Assembly: GCA_028274925.1 (NCBI GenBank)
Contig: JAQCNR010000121.1
Span: forward strand, 1-6,095
DNA: 6,095 nt
Reading direction: 5' to 3'
DNA from: Halovenus sp.
Lineage (GTDB): Archaea > Halobacteriota > Halobacteria > Halobacteriales > Haloarculaceae
In this document: positions 1 to 5,888 of the stretch, one piece after another
Layout of the letters: each line of letters opens with the position of its first letter
Position numbering within the stretch: position 1 is the first letter of the stretch
Notes under the pieces: generated by a model
What the model saw: the letters and a program-made list of their open reading frames with translations, nothing else
Told to the model about the DNA's origin: nothing
Database searches by the model: none
Position numbers and translations under genes: made by a program

Positions 1-2
1 TC

Positions 3-785
3 CCCTCCTCGGAACTGCAGGTGCTCAACACCGAGGGCGAACAGATTCCGGCCTCGCTCGTCTACGACGGTGACCTCGGCGACGGCGAAACGCTCGACGT
101 GACGGCCTCGCTGCAGCTTGGCGGCACGGAACTCGCGAGCCAGACCGTCACCATCAGCGAAGCAGGGGCGAGCACTGACCTCACCTTCACCGTTCCGGCG
201 TCGGCCGTCAGCGGTGAGGGCGCGAACCTGCTGTATCTGGTCGTCGAGGCCAACGGCGAATCCGGCGCTGCCGCTCACGAGGCAGTCTACGTGAGCAGCG
301 GCGAACCAAACGTCGAAACACCGGGTACACCGTACGACTCGGTCATCGGGCAGGATGGTGAACTCTCCGGCGTGCCGGCGATTGCCTACCAGAGCGAACC
401 ACCGGGCGTCGAAGCCACGCTCACCTACCCGTCCTCAGAGCCAGCGACGAAACAGGTCGGACTCGTGCTGTCCGACGGCGAGACCGAAACTGTCGTCGCA
501 CAGACGACCTTCGAGTTCAAGCAGCCATACACGTCGAACACCGCCTGGGACGCCGGGCTATCGTCGTTCAAGCTGCTCGAAGACCTCGGTACGAGTCCGA
601 ACATCACCTACATCGGCAACGAGCCGGGACCGAAGGCAGAGCAGGTCGACGAGGGCGAGGCACCTGTCGCCTACGCCGATATCGACAACCAATGGGGCGT
701 CAATGTTCTCGACAAACGAATGGACCGACTCGAGTACGGTGCCAATGCGCCGTCTGAGGAGCAAATCGAGAGTGGAGGCCACTAA
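3..785 (+). CDS. C-terminal part of a beta-rich, cysteine-free protein encoded just upstream of an NrfD-type membrane subunit (5' truncated)
   Basis: The reading frame is open from the first bases of the window (in frame from 3) to the TAA at 783-785, giving about 260 visible residues; the true start lies upstream, and the GTG at 21 is simply an internal valine codon. The first ~100 residues alternate Thr/Val/Leu-rich strands with Gly/Asp turns, like an Ig-like or CARDB-type beta sandwich. A second, also beta-rich, part follows (about 105-200), then a polar tail ending in SGGH. The visible part contains no cysteine, no membrane helix and no recognisable cofactor motif. The next gene starts 2 bases after the stop, so the two are almost certainly one operon and probably one complex. 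By analogy with NrfC/PsrB/ActB-NrfD pairs, the missing N-terminus could carry [4Fe-4S] binding or a Tat signal, but that is inference; an accessory surface subunit is equally possible. Confident as a real gene, unsure of function. Confidence 0.8.
   Translation, partial: PSSELQVLNTEGEQIPASLVYDGDLGDGETLDVTASLQLGGTELASQTVTISEAGASTDLTFTVPASAVSGEGANLLYLVVEANGESGAAAHEAVYVSSGEPNVETPGTPYDSVIGQDGELSGVPAIAYQSEPPGVEATLTYPSSEPATKQVGLVLSDGETETVVAQTTFEFKQPYTSNTAWDAGLSSFKLLEDLGTSPNITYIGNEPGPKAEQVDEGEAPVAYADIDNQWGVNVLDKRMDRLEYGANAPSEEQIESGGH
774..778 (+). promoter_or_regulatory. Shine-Dalgarno site of the NrfD-type gene
   Basis: GGAGG sits inside the last codons of the upstream gene, 9 bases before the ATG at 788. 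It supports that start and internal, coupled translation of an operon transcript. This contrasts with the apparently leaderless genes later in the window. Confidence 0.75.
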
Positions 786-787
786 CA

Positions 788-2128
788 ATGGCAACGAGAG
801 AACCACAACCTGACGACATCATTGAGCCCATCCTGAACACCTCGAAGTGGTGGTTCCTGGGTGCGACGACCGCAATTGGCGTAATCTTGCTGTGGCTGGT
901 CGCCTGGGGCTGGCAGCTTCAGAACGGACTCATCGTCACCGGCCTCGCCGACTGGGGTAGCGGTGGCGGTGTGACCTGGGGACTGTACATCGGTGCGTTC
1001 ATCTGGTGGATCGGTGTTGCACACGGTGGTATCATTCTCTCGGCAGCCGTCCGGCTGTTCGGGATGGACAAGTATCAGCCGGTCGCTCGCGTCGCTGAGC
1101 TACTGACGCTGACCGCGCTGAGTATGGCGGGCATGTACATCGTTATGCACACTGGCCGACCGGACCGAATGGTCGTCAGTGTTATTGGCGCGTACCCGTG
1201 GACGGTGACCTCCTCACCACTGGTGTGGGACCTGACGGTCATCACACTCTACTTCGTCCTGACGGCGACGTACATCAGCCTGACCCTGCGGTACGATATC
1301 GTTCGGCTCCGACACAAACTGCCGGATTACCTCGCGCCGCTGTACGCCGCGATTACGCTCGGCTACACGAAGAAAGAAGACGAAATCATCGAGCGGATGG
1401 TCTGGTGGCTCGCGCTGGGGATCATCATCCTCGCGCCGCTGCTGCTGCACGGTGGTGTGATTCCGTGGCTGTTCGCCCTGCTGCCATCGATGCCGAAATG
1501 GCAGGGTGCAGTTCAGGGGCCACAGTTCCTCTCGATTGCGCTGACCTCCGCGATTGGTGGCGTGATCATCATCTCCCACGGGCTGCGCTGGGCCTACGAC
1601 TGGGACCACATCCTCACTGACGAGGTGTTCAAGGGACTGACGAAGTGGCTTGGACTGTTCAGCCTGCTGTACATCTGGCTGCAGCTCCAGCAGCTCATCA
1701 ACGGCCTGTACGCCGCGCCGCTGGACCTGCGGAAGGTGACGGAGGCGACGATTACGAACCCGATTTACGTGGACATGCTCATCCTGATGACAATTGTCCT
1801 CGGCTACATCTTCGCCTCCTCGCTCAGTGACAGAGTGTTCTCCCGACGTCGCTCGGTCGTCATCTCATTCATGGCGCTGTACGCGACGCTGTCGGAGAAG
1901 ATTCTGTTCGTCTTCGAGGGACTGGAGTATCCAACCTTCAGCCTCTATCACGCAGTGCCAGGACACTACACGCCGAGTCCGGTCGAGATTGCGTCAATCT
2001 TCGGGACCGTCTCGCTGTGTTTCCTGCTGTTCCTGATCATCCTCAAACTGTTCCCGGTGATCGAACTCCACGCCGTGGAGAACCACGATGACCACGATGA
2101 TGGTCACGACGAGGAGGTGTCAACATGA
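788..2128 (+). CDS. nrfD: NrfD/PsrC-family integral membrane subunit, ActC-like, 10 predicted helices
   Basis: This 446-residue membrane protein belongs to the NrfD/PsrC superfamily, whose members exchange electrons between the quinone pool and a membrane-attached Fe-S or molybdoenzyme partner. I count ten hydrophobic segments, at about 21-46, 63-91, 99-120, 144-167, 204-232, 245-268, 284-308, 326-345, 355-377 and 398-424. That matches the longer ActC/QrcD/HybB branch rather than the 8-helix PsrC form. Helix 2 carries the WGLYIGAFIWWIGVAHGG block (64-81) and helix 3 ends in MHTGRPDR (120-127), both resembling ActC; H79, H121, R124 and D148 are candidate quinone or proton-path residues. AHGG (78-81) in helix 2 and LHGG (220-223) in helix 5 recall the duplicated four-helix bundles of the family. 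The C-terminus is His/Asp-rich (H428 to E443). The start at 788 is supported by the GGAGG at 774. It overlaps the next gene by ATGA. The physiological donor or acceptor cannot be told from this window. Confidence 0.92.
   Translation: MATREPQPDDIIEPILNTSKWWFLGATTAIGVILLWLVAWGWQLQNGLIVTGLADWGSGGGVTWGLYIGAFIWWIGVAHGGIILSAAVRLFGMDKYQPVARVAELLTLTALSMAGMYIVMHTGRPDRMVVSVIGAYPWTVTSSPLVWDLTVITLYFVLTATYISLTLRYDIVRLRHKLPDYLAPLYAAITLGYTKKEDEIIERMVWWLALGIIILAPLLLHGGVIPWLFALLPSMPKWQGAVQGPQFLSIALTSAIGGVIIISHGLRWAYDWDHILTDEVFKGLTKWLGLFSLLYIWLQLQQLINGLYAAPLDLRKVTEATITNPIYVDMLILMTIVLGYIFASSLSDRVFSRRRSVVISFMALYATLSEKILFVFEGLEYPTFSLYHAVPGHYTPSPVEIASIFGTVSLCFLLFLIILKLFPVIELHAVENHDDHDDGHDEEVST
2082..2099 (+). repeat. 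9-bp perfect tandem duplication in the His/Asp-rich tail of the NrfD-type gene
   Basis: ACCACGATG occurs twice in direct succession (2082-2090 and 2091-2099). It encodes the repeated His-Asp-Asp units at residues 433-438, followed by GHDEE. The repeat length is a multiple of three, so gain or loss of a unit would keep the frame. It may be simple slippage in a disordered tail, or a selected metal-binding or charged tail. Confidence 0.8.
2113..2119 (+). promoter_or_regulatory. Strong Shine-Dalgarno site of the 71-residue membrane protein
   Basis: GGAGGTG, a near-full match to the archaeal anti-Shine-Dalgarno sequence, lies 5 bases before the ATG at 2125 and is embedded in the codons for the last Glu-Glu-Val of the NrfD-type protein. 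With the ATGA overlap it indicates translational coupling, and it supports the small gene being real. Confidence 0.8.
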
Positions 2129-2340
2129 CGTGGGACGTTATCAACCCAGGTATCTGGGTCATCTTCGGCGTCATCGGGCTCCCGGTCTACACCCTCTTCC
2201 TCGGGTGGTTCCTCGGGAAACCCAAACGGTACAGCACGACCGTCTTGGGAATGTCGGTGTTCGCGAGTCTCGTGCTCTCGCTGTGGGGCGGCCTGTACGT
2301 CCTCACGATGCTCATCCGTGCGGTCTTCTTCGCCGGATAG
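2125..2340 (+). CDS. Small two-helix membrane protein, probable accessory subunit of the NrfD-type complex
   Basis: This 71-residue protein is nearly all membrane. Helix 1 spans about residues 8-31 (NPGIWVIFGVIGLPVYTLFL onward), a short basic loop GKPKRYS follows at 31-37, and helix 2 spans about 39-69. The two lysines and the arginine of the loop suggest the loop faces the cytoplasm and both ends face outward, by the positive-inside rule. Its ATG shares bases with the TGA of the preceding gene and is preceded by GGAGGTG, so it is translated with the NrfD-type subunit. I do not recognise a named family. Small helical subunits that pack against the large membrane subunit are common in respiratory complexes, so a structural or assembly role is the best inference. 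It ends the operon: 20 bases after its TAG a T6 tract begins. Confidence 0.82.
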   Translation: MTWDVINPGIWVIFGVIGLPVYTLFLGWFLGKPKRYSTTVLGMSVFASLVLSLWGGLYVLTMLIRAVFFAG

Positions 2341-2350
2341 CACCACTGCG

Positions 2351-2370
2351 GCGTTTCGGCTTTTTTCGAC
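2351..2370 (+). terminator. Putative T-tract terminator of the nrfD operon
   Basis: A run of six T at 2361-2366 follows a GC-rich stretch, 21 bases after the stop of the last operon gene. Archaeal intrinsic termination typically needs only an oligo-T tract. No convincing long stem-loop precedes it. Confidence 0.55.
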
Positions 2371-2391
2371 AGCTCGGCAGTGTCGGCACTA

Positions 2392-2403
2392 ACCCGAAAG
2401 GGT
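2392..2403. other. Small perfect hairpin (ACCC-GAAA-GGGT) in the nrfD-mrp intergenic gap
   Basis: Within the 91-base gap (2341-2431) ACCC and GGGT flank a GAAA loop, which as RNA would form a 4-bp stem with a GNRA-type tetraloop. It ends 28 bases before the mrp start, the region where the promoter of a leaderless gene would be expected, so it could be an operator half-palindrome or chance. No clear TATA box was found for mrp in this gap. Confidence 0.25.
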
Positions 2404-2431
2404 CACACCGCTTCGAGCCGTAGTTGCGTGT

Positions 2432-3562
2432 ATGACTACAGAAGAGACGCTCATGGAACGACTCGGTGAGGCAGAGGAGCCACTCATCGGCGACGACATC
2501 GTTTCGCTCAATCTGGTCAACAGTGTCCAGATTGACGGCAACACGGCTCATATCTCACTCGCGTTCAACTCACCGTTCGCCCCGACAGAGATGGACCTCG
2601 GGCAGGAGATTCGCGACGTAGTGCGTGACGAAGGACTCGAACCAGAACTCCACGCCGATGTCGACCACCTCGACGCCTTCGAGGACGACGTCTTCCCGAA
2701 CATCCGCAACGTGATTGCCGTCGCGTCCGGGAAAGGCGGAGTCGGGAAAACCACCGTCGCGGCGAACCTCGCCGCCGGACTGGACAAACTCGGCGGCCGT
2801 GTCGGACTGCTCGACGCAGACATTCACGGCCCGAACGTCCCCCGGATTCTTCCGACTGACGAGGACCCAGGCGTCACAGCCGAGGAAGAGACGATGATTC
2901 CGGCCGTCTCTGACGGTGTCAAGGTCATCAGCATGGACTTCCTCACCAAAAATCAGGACGACCCGACGATTATGCGAGGGCCGATGGTCAACAACGTGAT
3001 GACCCACTTCCTCGAAAACGTCGAATGGGGAACGCTGGATTATCTGGTCGTCGACCTGCCGCCGGGCACGGGAGACGCGTCTCTGGACCTGCTCCAGACA
3101 CTCCCGGTCACGGGTGCGGCAATCGTCACGACGCCACAGCAGATGGCCGTCGACGACGCTCGAAAGGGACTGCGCCTGTTCGAGAAACACGACACGCCCG
3201 TCCTGGGCATCATCGAGAACATGAGCGCGTTCCACTGTGGGAACTGTGGCGACGTGCACGACCCATTCGGCTCTGGCGGTGCGGAGACCATCGCCGAGGA
3301 TTACCACGTCGAGAACCTCGGCTCGCTACCGATTCACGAGGACTTCGGCGCTGACGGCACGACCGACCCGGTGGTCAAAAACGAGTCCAGTTCAGTCCAC
3401 GACTCGGCCGCCGAACTGGTCGAGTCGATGGCAGACCGCATTGGCGAGGTCAACCGCCGAAAGGTTGCTGGCAGGCTGAATACTGTCGATAGTGGCTCCG
3501 CGTTCGATGACCAGCCCTCCGGGCAGGCGACGCTCGGGACGAAGGGCCCAGGCGGCCGCTAA
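2432..3562 (+). CDS. mrp: Mrp/NBP35 (ApbC) family P-loop ATPase, iron-sulfur cluster carrier, with N-terminal MIP18/DUF59 domain
   Basis: This cytoplasmic 376-residue protein is of the MinD/SIMIBI class; ApbC/Mrp/NBP35 proteins bind a [4Fe-4S] cluster at a dimer interface and pass it to apo-enzymes using ATP. Residues ~4-80 form a MIP18/DUF59 domain. The ATPase begins near 91, with the deviant Walker A GKGGVGKTT at 100-108 (signature K101, K106), the switch region LLDADIHGPN at 126-135 and Walker B YLVVDLPPGTGD at 204-215. The cluster-binding CxxC is C269 and C272. A low-complexity tail from about 345 (Gly/Ser/Asp, ending GPGGR) extends beyond the usual core. The DUF59 part lacks the cysteine often seen in that domain (SPFAP at 47-51 is at about that place). 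No Shine-Dalgarno precedes the ATG, so the mRNA is probably leaderless. Its stop overlaps that of the opposing gene. It could serve the Fe-S proteins expected for the upstream complex, but this is only proximity. Confidence 0.95.
   Translation: MTTEETLMERLGEAEEPLIGDDIVSLNLVNSVQIDGNTAHISLAFNSPFAPTEMDLGQEIRDVVRDEGLEPELHADVDHLDAFEDDVFPNIRNVIAVASGKGGVGKTTVAANLAAGLDKLGGRVGLLDADIHGPNVPRILPTDEDPGVTAEEETMIPAVSDGVKVISMDFLTKNQDDPTIMRGPMVNNVMTHFLENVEWGTLDYLVVDLPPGTGDASLDLLQTLPVTGAAIVTTPQQMAVDDARKGLRLFEKHDTPVLGIIENMSAFHCGNCGDVHDPFGSGGAETIAEDYHVENLGSLPIHEDFGADGTTDPVVKNESSSVHDSAAELVESMADRIGEVNRRKVAGRLNTVDSGSAFDDQPSGQATLGTKGPGGR
3559..3562. other. Tail-to-tail 4-base overlap of the mrp and opsin-like stop codons
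   Basis: On the + strand CTAA contains TAA (3560-3562), the stop of mrp. On the - strand the complement of 3559-3561 reads TAG, the stop of the opsin-like gene. There is no intergenic room for a terminator, and I see no T tract within about 90 bases past either stop, so the two transcripts should overlap antisense. Confidence 0.9.
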
Positions 3563-4323
3563 TCGTCTGTCGGCTGCGCGTCACCGCCTGATTCGCTCGT
3601 CTCGCTCGTTCGTGCGGTGAACGTTGCCAGCGGTGAACTGTATTCCCGGGCGACTTCTTCGATTGTTTCTCTGGAGTAGATGATGAGTCCCGCGAGTCCG
3701 ATGTGTGCGAGCAGGTCGACGTACGCCGCGACGAACACGCCAACAAAGGCGTCGAACAGCCCCAGCGCTTGCCGGGTCATGAGCGCGAGTAACAGATACG
3801 AGATGAATACGAGCGTCCCGATGTTTCGGAGTTTTGCGAACAGTAGCCGGCGGTTCCCCGAGACAGCCTGAGCAGCCCGCGTGAGCGGCCGGTAGAAGGC
3901 CCACAGGACGAGTGTGAGGCTCGCGAGGACGACAAGACTACCCAGCGAGTCTATCGGCGCGGGCGCGAGCTGGACGACCAGCGTTCCGTAGGTAAATCCA
4001 AGCGTCGCGATACCGGGAACCAGTCTGGTTCGGCGATTCGCGCCAGCAATCAGCCCAATGTAGCTCAGTAGCACCGTGTACGTGAGCGTGTAGACAACAA
4101 ACCGACTGATGTAGACGGGTTCACCATCTGGGGTCGTCAACACCAGCAGGTCAAGCGCCATCACAACGTATCCGACCGAGAGCGCGGCAAGCGAGAGCAC
4201 GGCAACAGCAGCGTGTCGCCGTGCGTCGCCGCGGTAGTTTCGCAACAGAATCGCCGTGAATACTGTCGCACTGAGCGCAACGACTGCCGTAATCGCGTAG
4301 AGTGTCTGTTCCTGAACAACCAT
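3559..4323 (-). CDS. Seven-helix microbial (type 1) opsin homologue lacking the retinal-binding lysine (His in its place)
   Basis: This 254-residue protein has seven hydrophobic segments (about 7-28, 36-61, 72-95, 100-119, 126-146, 163-184, 190-217), the size and layout of bacteriorhodopsin (bR). The last two helices align without gaps: KLRN at 164-167 matches bR VLRN before helix F, Y176 matches bR Y185, and helix G DLLAHIGLAGLIIYSR (203-218) matches DVSAKVGFGLILLRSR, so D203 equals D212 and H207 replaces the Schiff-base lysine K216. In helix C, VYISRF matches IYWARY: R74 equals R82 and T81 equals T89, but D85 is V77, D96 is Y88, W86 is Y78 and P91 is T83. In helix F, W182 is F173 and W189 is A180. 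It therefore cannot bind retinal by the usual covalent link nor pump protons by the bR route. The tail (219-254) is polar and acidic. No transducer gene adjoins it. Lysine-less type 1 opsins have been reported in haloarchaea and proposed as non-light sensors; function here is unknown. GAGGG at 4334-4330 supports the start. Confidence 0.9.
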   Translation of the reverse strand: MVVQEQTLYAITAVVALSATVFTAILLRNYRGDARRHAAVAVLSLAALSVGYVVMALDLLVLTTPDGEPVYISRFVVYTLTYTVLLSYIGLIAGANRRTRLVPGIATLGFTYGTLVVQLAPAPIDSLGSLVVLASLTLVLWAFYRPLTRAAQAVSGNRRLLFAKLRNIGTLVFISYLLLALMTRQALGLFDAFVGVFVAAYVDLLAHIGLAGLIIYSRETIEEVAREYSSPLATFTARTSETSESGGDAQPTDD

Positions 4324-4329
4324 CGTATT

Positions 4330-4334
4330 CCCTC
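4330..4334 (-). promoter_or_regulatory. Shine-Dalgarno site of the opsin-like gene
   Basis: Read on the - strand, GAGGG ends 6 bases before the ATG whose first base is 4323. It fixes the start immediately before helix A and implies a transcript with a short leader, consistent with a TATA-like box about 55 bases upstream of the start. Confidence 0.55.
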
Positions 4335-4376
4335 GATTCCCGTATGGTTTCGTCCGAACTGACTGGTTCCCGAGGC

Positions 4377-4383
4377 TTAAATA
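4377..4383 (-). promoter_or_regulatory. TATA-like box for the opsin-like gene
   Basis: On the - strand this reads TATTTAA, the most AT-rich heptamer in the 134-base divergent region. Initiation about 25 bases downstream (near 4355) would give a leader of roughly 32 bases containing the GAGGG site. Because it reads TTAAATA on the other strand it could also fire toward fumC. Confidence 0.5.
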
Positions 4384-4426
4384 CCAGTGTGAGTCTGCTG
4401 GCAGGTCACCGCGACCGTTTCAGTAG

Positions 4427-4433
4427 CTTTTAC
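4427..4433 (+). promoter_or_regulatory. TATA-like box for a leaderless fumC transcript
   Basis: CTTTTAC is centred about 28 bases before the fumC ATG at 4458, the spacing expected of a haloarchaeal promoter initiating at or next to the start codon. No Shine-Dalgarno lies in front of that ATG, which agrees with a leaderless mRNA. Confidence 0.5.
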
Positions 4434-4457
4434 GCACCCCGGGCCAAACGACCAGAT

Positions 4458-5867
4458 ATGACAGACGACGACTACCGAACGGAACGCGACAGTCTCGGCG
4501 AGATGCAGGTCCCTGCGGACGCCTACTGGGGCGCACAGACACAGCGAGCAGTCGAGAACTTCCCGATTTCAGACCTCACCTTCGGACGGCGGTTCATCCG
4601 CGCGCTGGGTGTCGTCAAGAAAGGTGCTGCCCAAGCCAACCGCGACCTGGACCTGCTCGACGAGGACAAAGCCGACCCTATCGTCGAGGCTGCCGACGAG
4701 GTTATCGCCGGTGAGCACGACGACCAGTTCCCGGTCGATATCTTCCAGACTGGCTCGGGCACCTCCTCGAACATGAACGCCAACGAGGTCATCTCCAACC
4801 GAGCGACCGAACTCTACGGCGGTGAGATTGGCTCCCGAGAGATTCACCCAAACGACCACGTCAACTACGGCCAGTCCAGTAACGACGTCATCCCAACGGC
4901 GATGCACGTCGCGTCGCTGGAAGCCGTCGAGCGTGACCTGTTGCCCGCCCTCGCCGCACTTCGTGAAGAACTCGAAGCCAAAGAGAAAGAGTTCGACAGT
5001 GTGGTCAAGACAGGCCGAACCCACCTGCAGGACGCGACGCCAGTCACGCTGGGCCAGGAGTTCGGCGGCTACCGCACGCAAGTCGAGAAGGGAATCGAGC
5101 GCGTGCGCAACACGCGTGAACACCTCTCCGAACTCGCACTCGGCGGCACCGCCGTCGGCACTGGACTGAACACCCACCCAGAGTTCCCCGAACTGGCCGC
5201 GGAGTACATGTCTGAGGAGACTGACATCGATTTCCAGGAAGCCGACAACCACTTCGAGGCACAGGCCGCTCACGACGCGATGAGTGAGGCCCACGGTGCA
5301 CTCCGAACCGTCGCCGGCAGTCTGAACAAGATTGCAAACGACCTGCGACTGCTCGCTTCCGGGCCCCGGAACGGCCTCGGTGAGGTCGAACAGCCAGAGA
5401 ACCAGCCCGGGTCCTCGATTATGCCCGGCAAGATCAACCCGGTTGTCGCCGAGGCAGTCAATCAGGTTCACAAGCAGGTTGTCGGCAACGACGCCGCCGT
5501 CTCCGCCGGCGCGGCCGAGGGCCAGATTGACCTCAACCTCTACAAGCCAGTGCTGGCACACAACTTCCTCGAATCGGCGAACATTCTCGCCAACAGCAGT
5601 GAGGTCTTCGCCGAGAAGTTCGTCCGAAAACTCGAAGCAAACGAGGAACACTGTGCAGACCGCGTCGAGCAGAGCATGGCGCTCGCAACGGCACTCAACC
5701 CTGCTATCGGCTACGACAAGGCCAGCGAAGTCGCCAAGGCGGCGCTGAAAGAAGACAAGTCCGTCCGACAGGTTGCAATCGAGAAAGGCTACCTCAGCGA
5801 GGCGGAAGCCGACGAAGTGCTCGACCCCGCGAAAATGACCGAGCGAGTCATCCTCGGCGACGACTGA
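4458..5867 (+). CDS. fumC: Class II fumarate hydratase (fumarase C)
   Basis: The product has 469 residues, the normal length for class II fumarase, a cytoplasmic homotetramer that interconverts fumarate and L-malate in the TCA cycle without an Fe-S cluster. All family signatures are visible: QTGSGTSSNMNANEV (97-111), HPND (130-133, the B-site loop), GQSSNDVIPTAMH (138-150), TGRTHLQDATPVTLGQE (185-201) with the conserved active-site H189, and the mobile loop GSSIMPGKINP (318-328) with S319 as the expected catalytic base and K325 and N327 as substrate ligands. Aspartase and argininosuccinate lyase share the fold, but the HPND and GSSIMPGKINP loops with TGRTHLQDA favour fumarase. The frame is open upstream to an ATG at 4302, but that extension would overlap the divergent gene, is basic and non-conserved, and the family N-terminus (RTERDSLGEMQVP) begins just after 4458. 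Its acidic composition is typical of halophile enzymes. Confidence 0.97.
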   Translation: MTDDDYRTERDSLGEMQVPADAYWGAQTQRAVENFPISDLTFGRRFIRALGVVKKGAAQANRDLDLLDEDKADPIVEAADEVIAGEHDDQFPVDIFQTGSGTSSNMNANEVISNRATELYGGEIGSREIHPNDHVNYGQSSNDVIPTAMHVASLEAVERDLLPALAALREELEAKEKEFDSVVKTGRTHLQDATPVTLGQEFGGYRTQVEKGIERVRNTREHLSELALGGTAVGTGLNTHPEFPELAAEYMSEETDIDFQEADNHFEAQAAHDAMSEAHGALRTVAGSLNKIANDLRLLASGPRNGLGEVEQPENQPGSSIMPGKINPVVAEAVNQVHKQVVGNDAAVSAGAAEGQIDLNLYKPVLAHNFLESANILANSSEVFAEKFVRKLEANEEHCADRVEQSMALATALNPAIGYDKASEVAKAALKEDKSVRQVAIEKGYLSEAEADEVLDPAKMTERVILGDD

Positions 5868-5880
5868 GCCGAGCGGGTCC

Positions 5881-5888
5881 TTTATTTT
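5881..5888 (+). promoter_or_regulatory. TTTATTTT: TATA-like box of the next gene, also a possible fumC terminator
   Basis: This AT-rich octamer is centred about 26-27 bases before the ATG at 5911, ideal for a leaderless haloarchaeal promoter. It also lies 13 bases after the fumC stop and is T-rich enough to act as an archaeal terminator. One element may thus serve both roles in a 43-base gap. Confidence 0.6.

Noticed and set aside
21..785. GTG at 21 as the true start of the first gene
   Set aside because: The frame stays open and in the same composition back to base 3, with no Shine-Dalgarno site visible in the 20 bases before it; the gene is simply cut by the window edge.
788..2128. Additional + strand frames inside the NrfD-type gene (for example 1198-1620 and 1794-2036)
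   Set aside because: They are out-of-frame shadows rich in Arg, Pro and Ser, unlike halophilic proteins, and overlap the clear membrane-helix coding frame.
2570..3307. 245-residue open frame on the - strand within mrp
   Set aside because: It is antisense to the conserved Walker motifs of mrp; the composition (Val/Arg/Asp-rich) is that of a reversed haloarchaeal gene, with no motif or start signal.
3559..4323. Functional light-driven pump or photosensor, or a heliorhodopsin
   Set aside because: The retinal lysine is His and the D85 and D96 equivalents are Val and Tyr. The sequence aligns directly with bacteriorhodopsin helices C, F and G, not with the distinct heliorhodopsin family.
4302..4457. 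52-residue N-terminal extension of fumC starting at the ATG at 4302
   Set aside because: It would overlap the start of the divergent opsin-like gene, is basic and unlike fumarase N-termini, and a start at 4458 gives the standard length with a well-placed TATA-like box.
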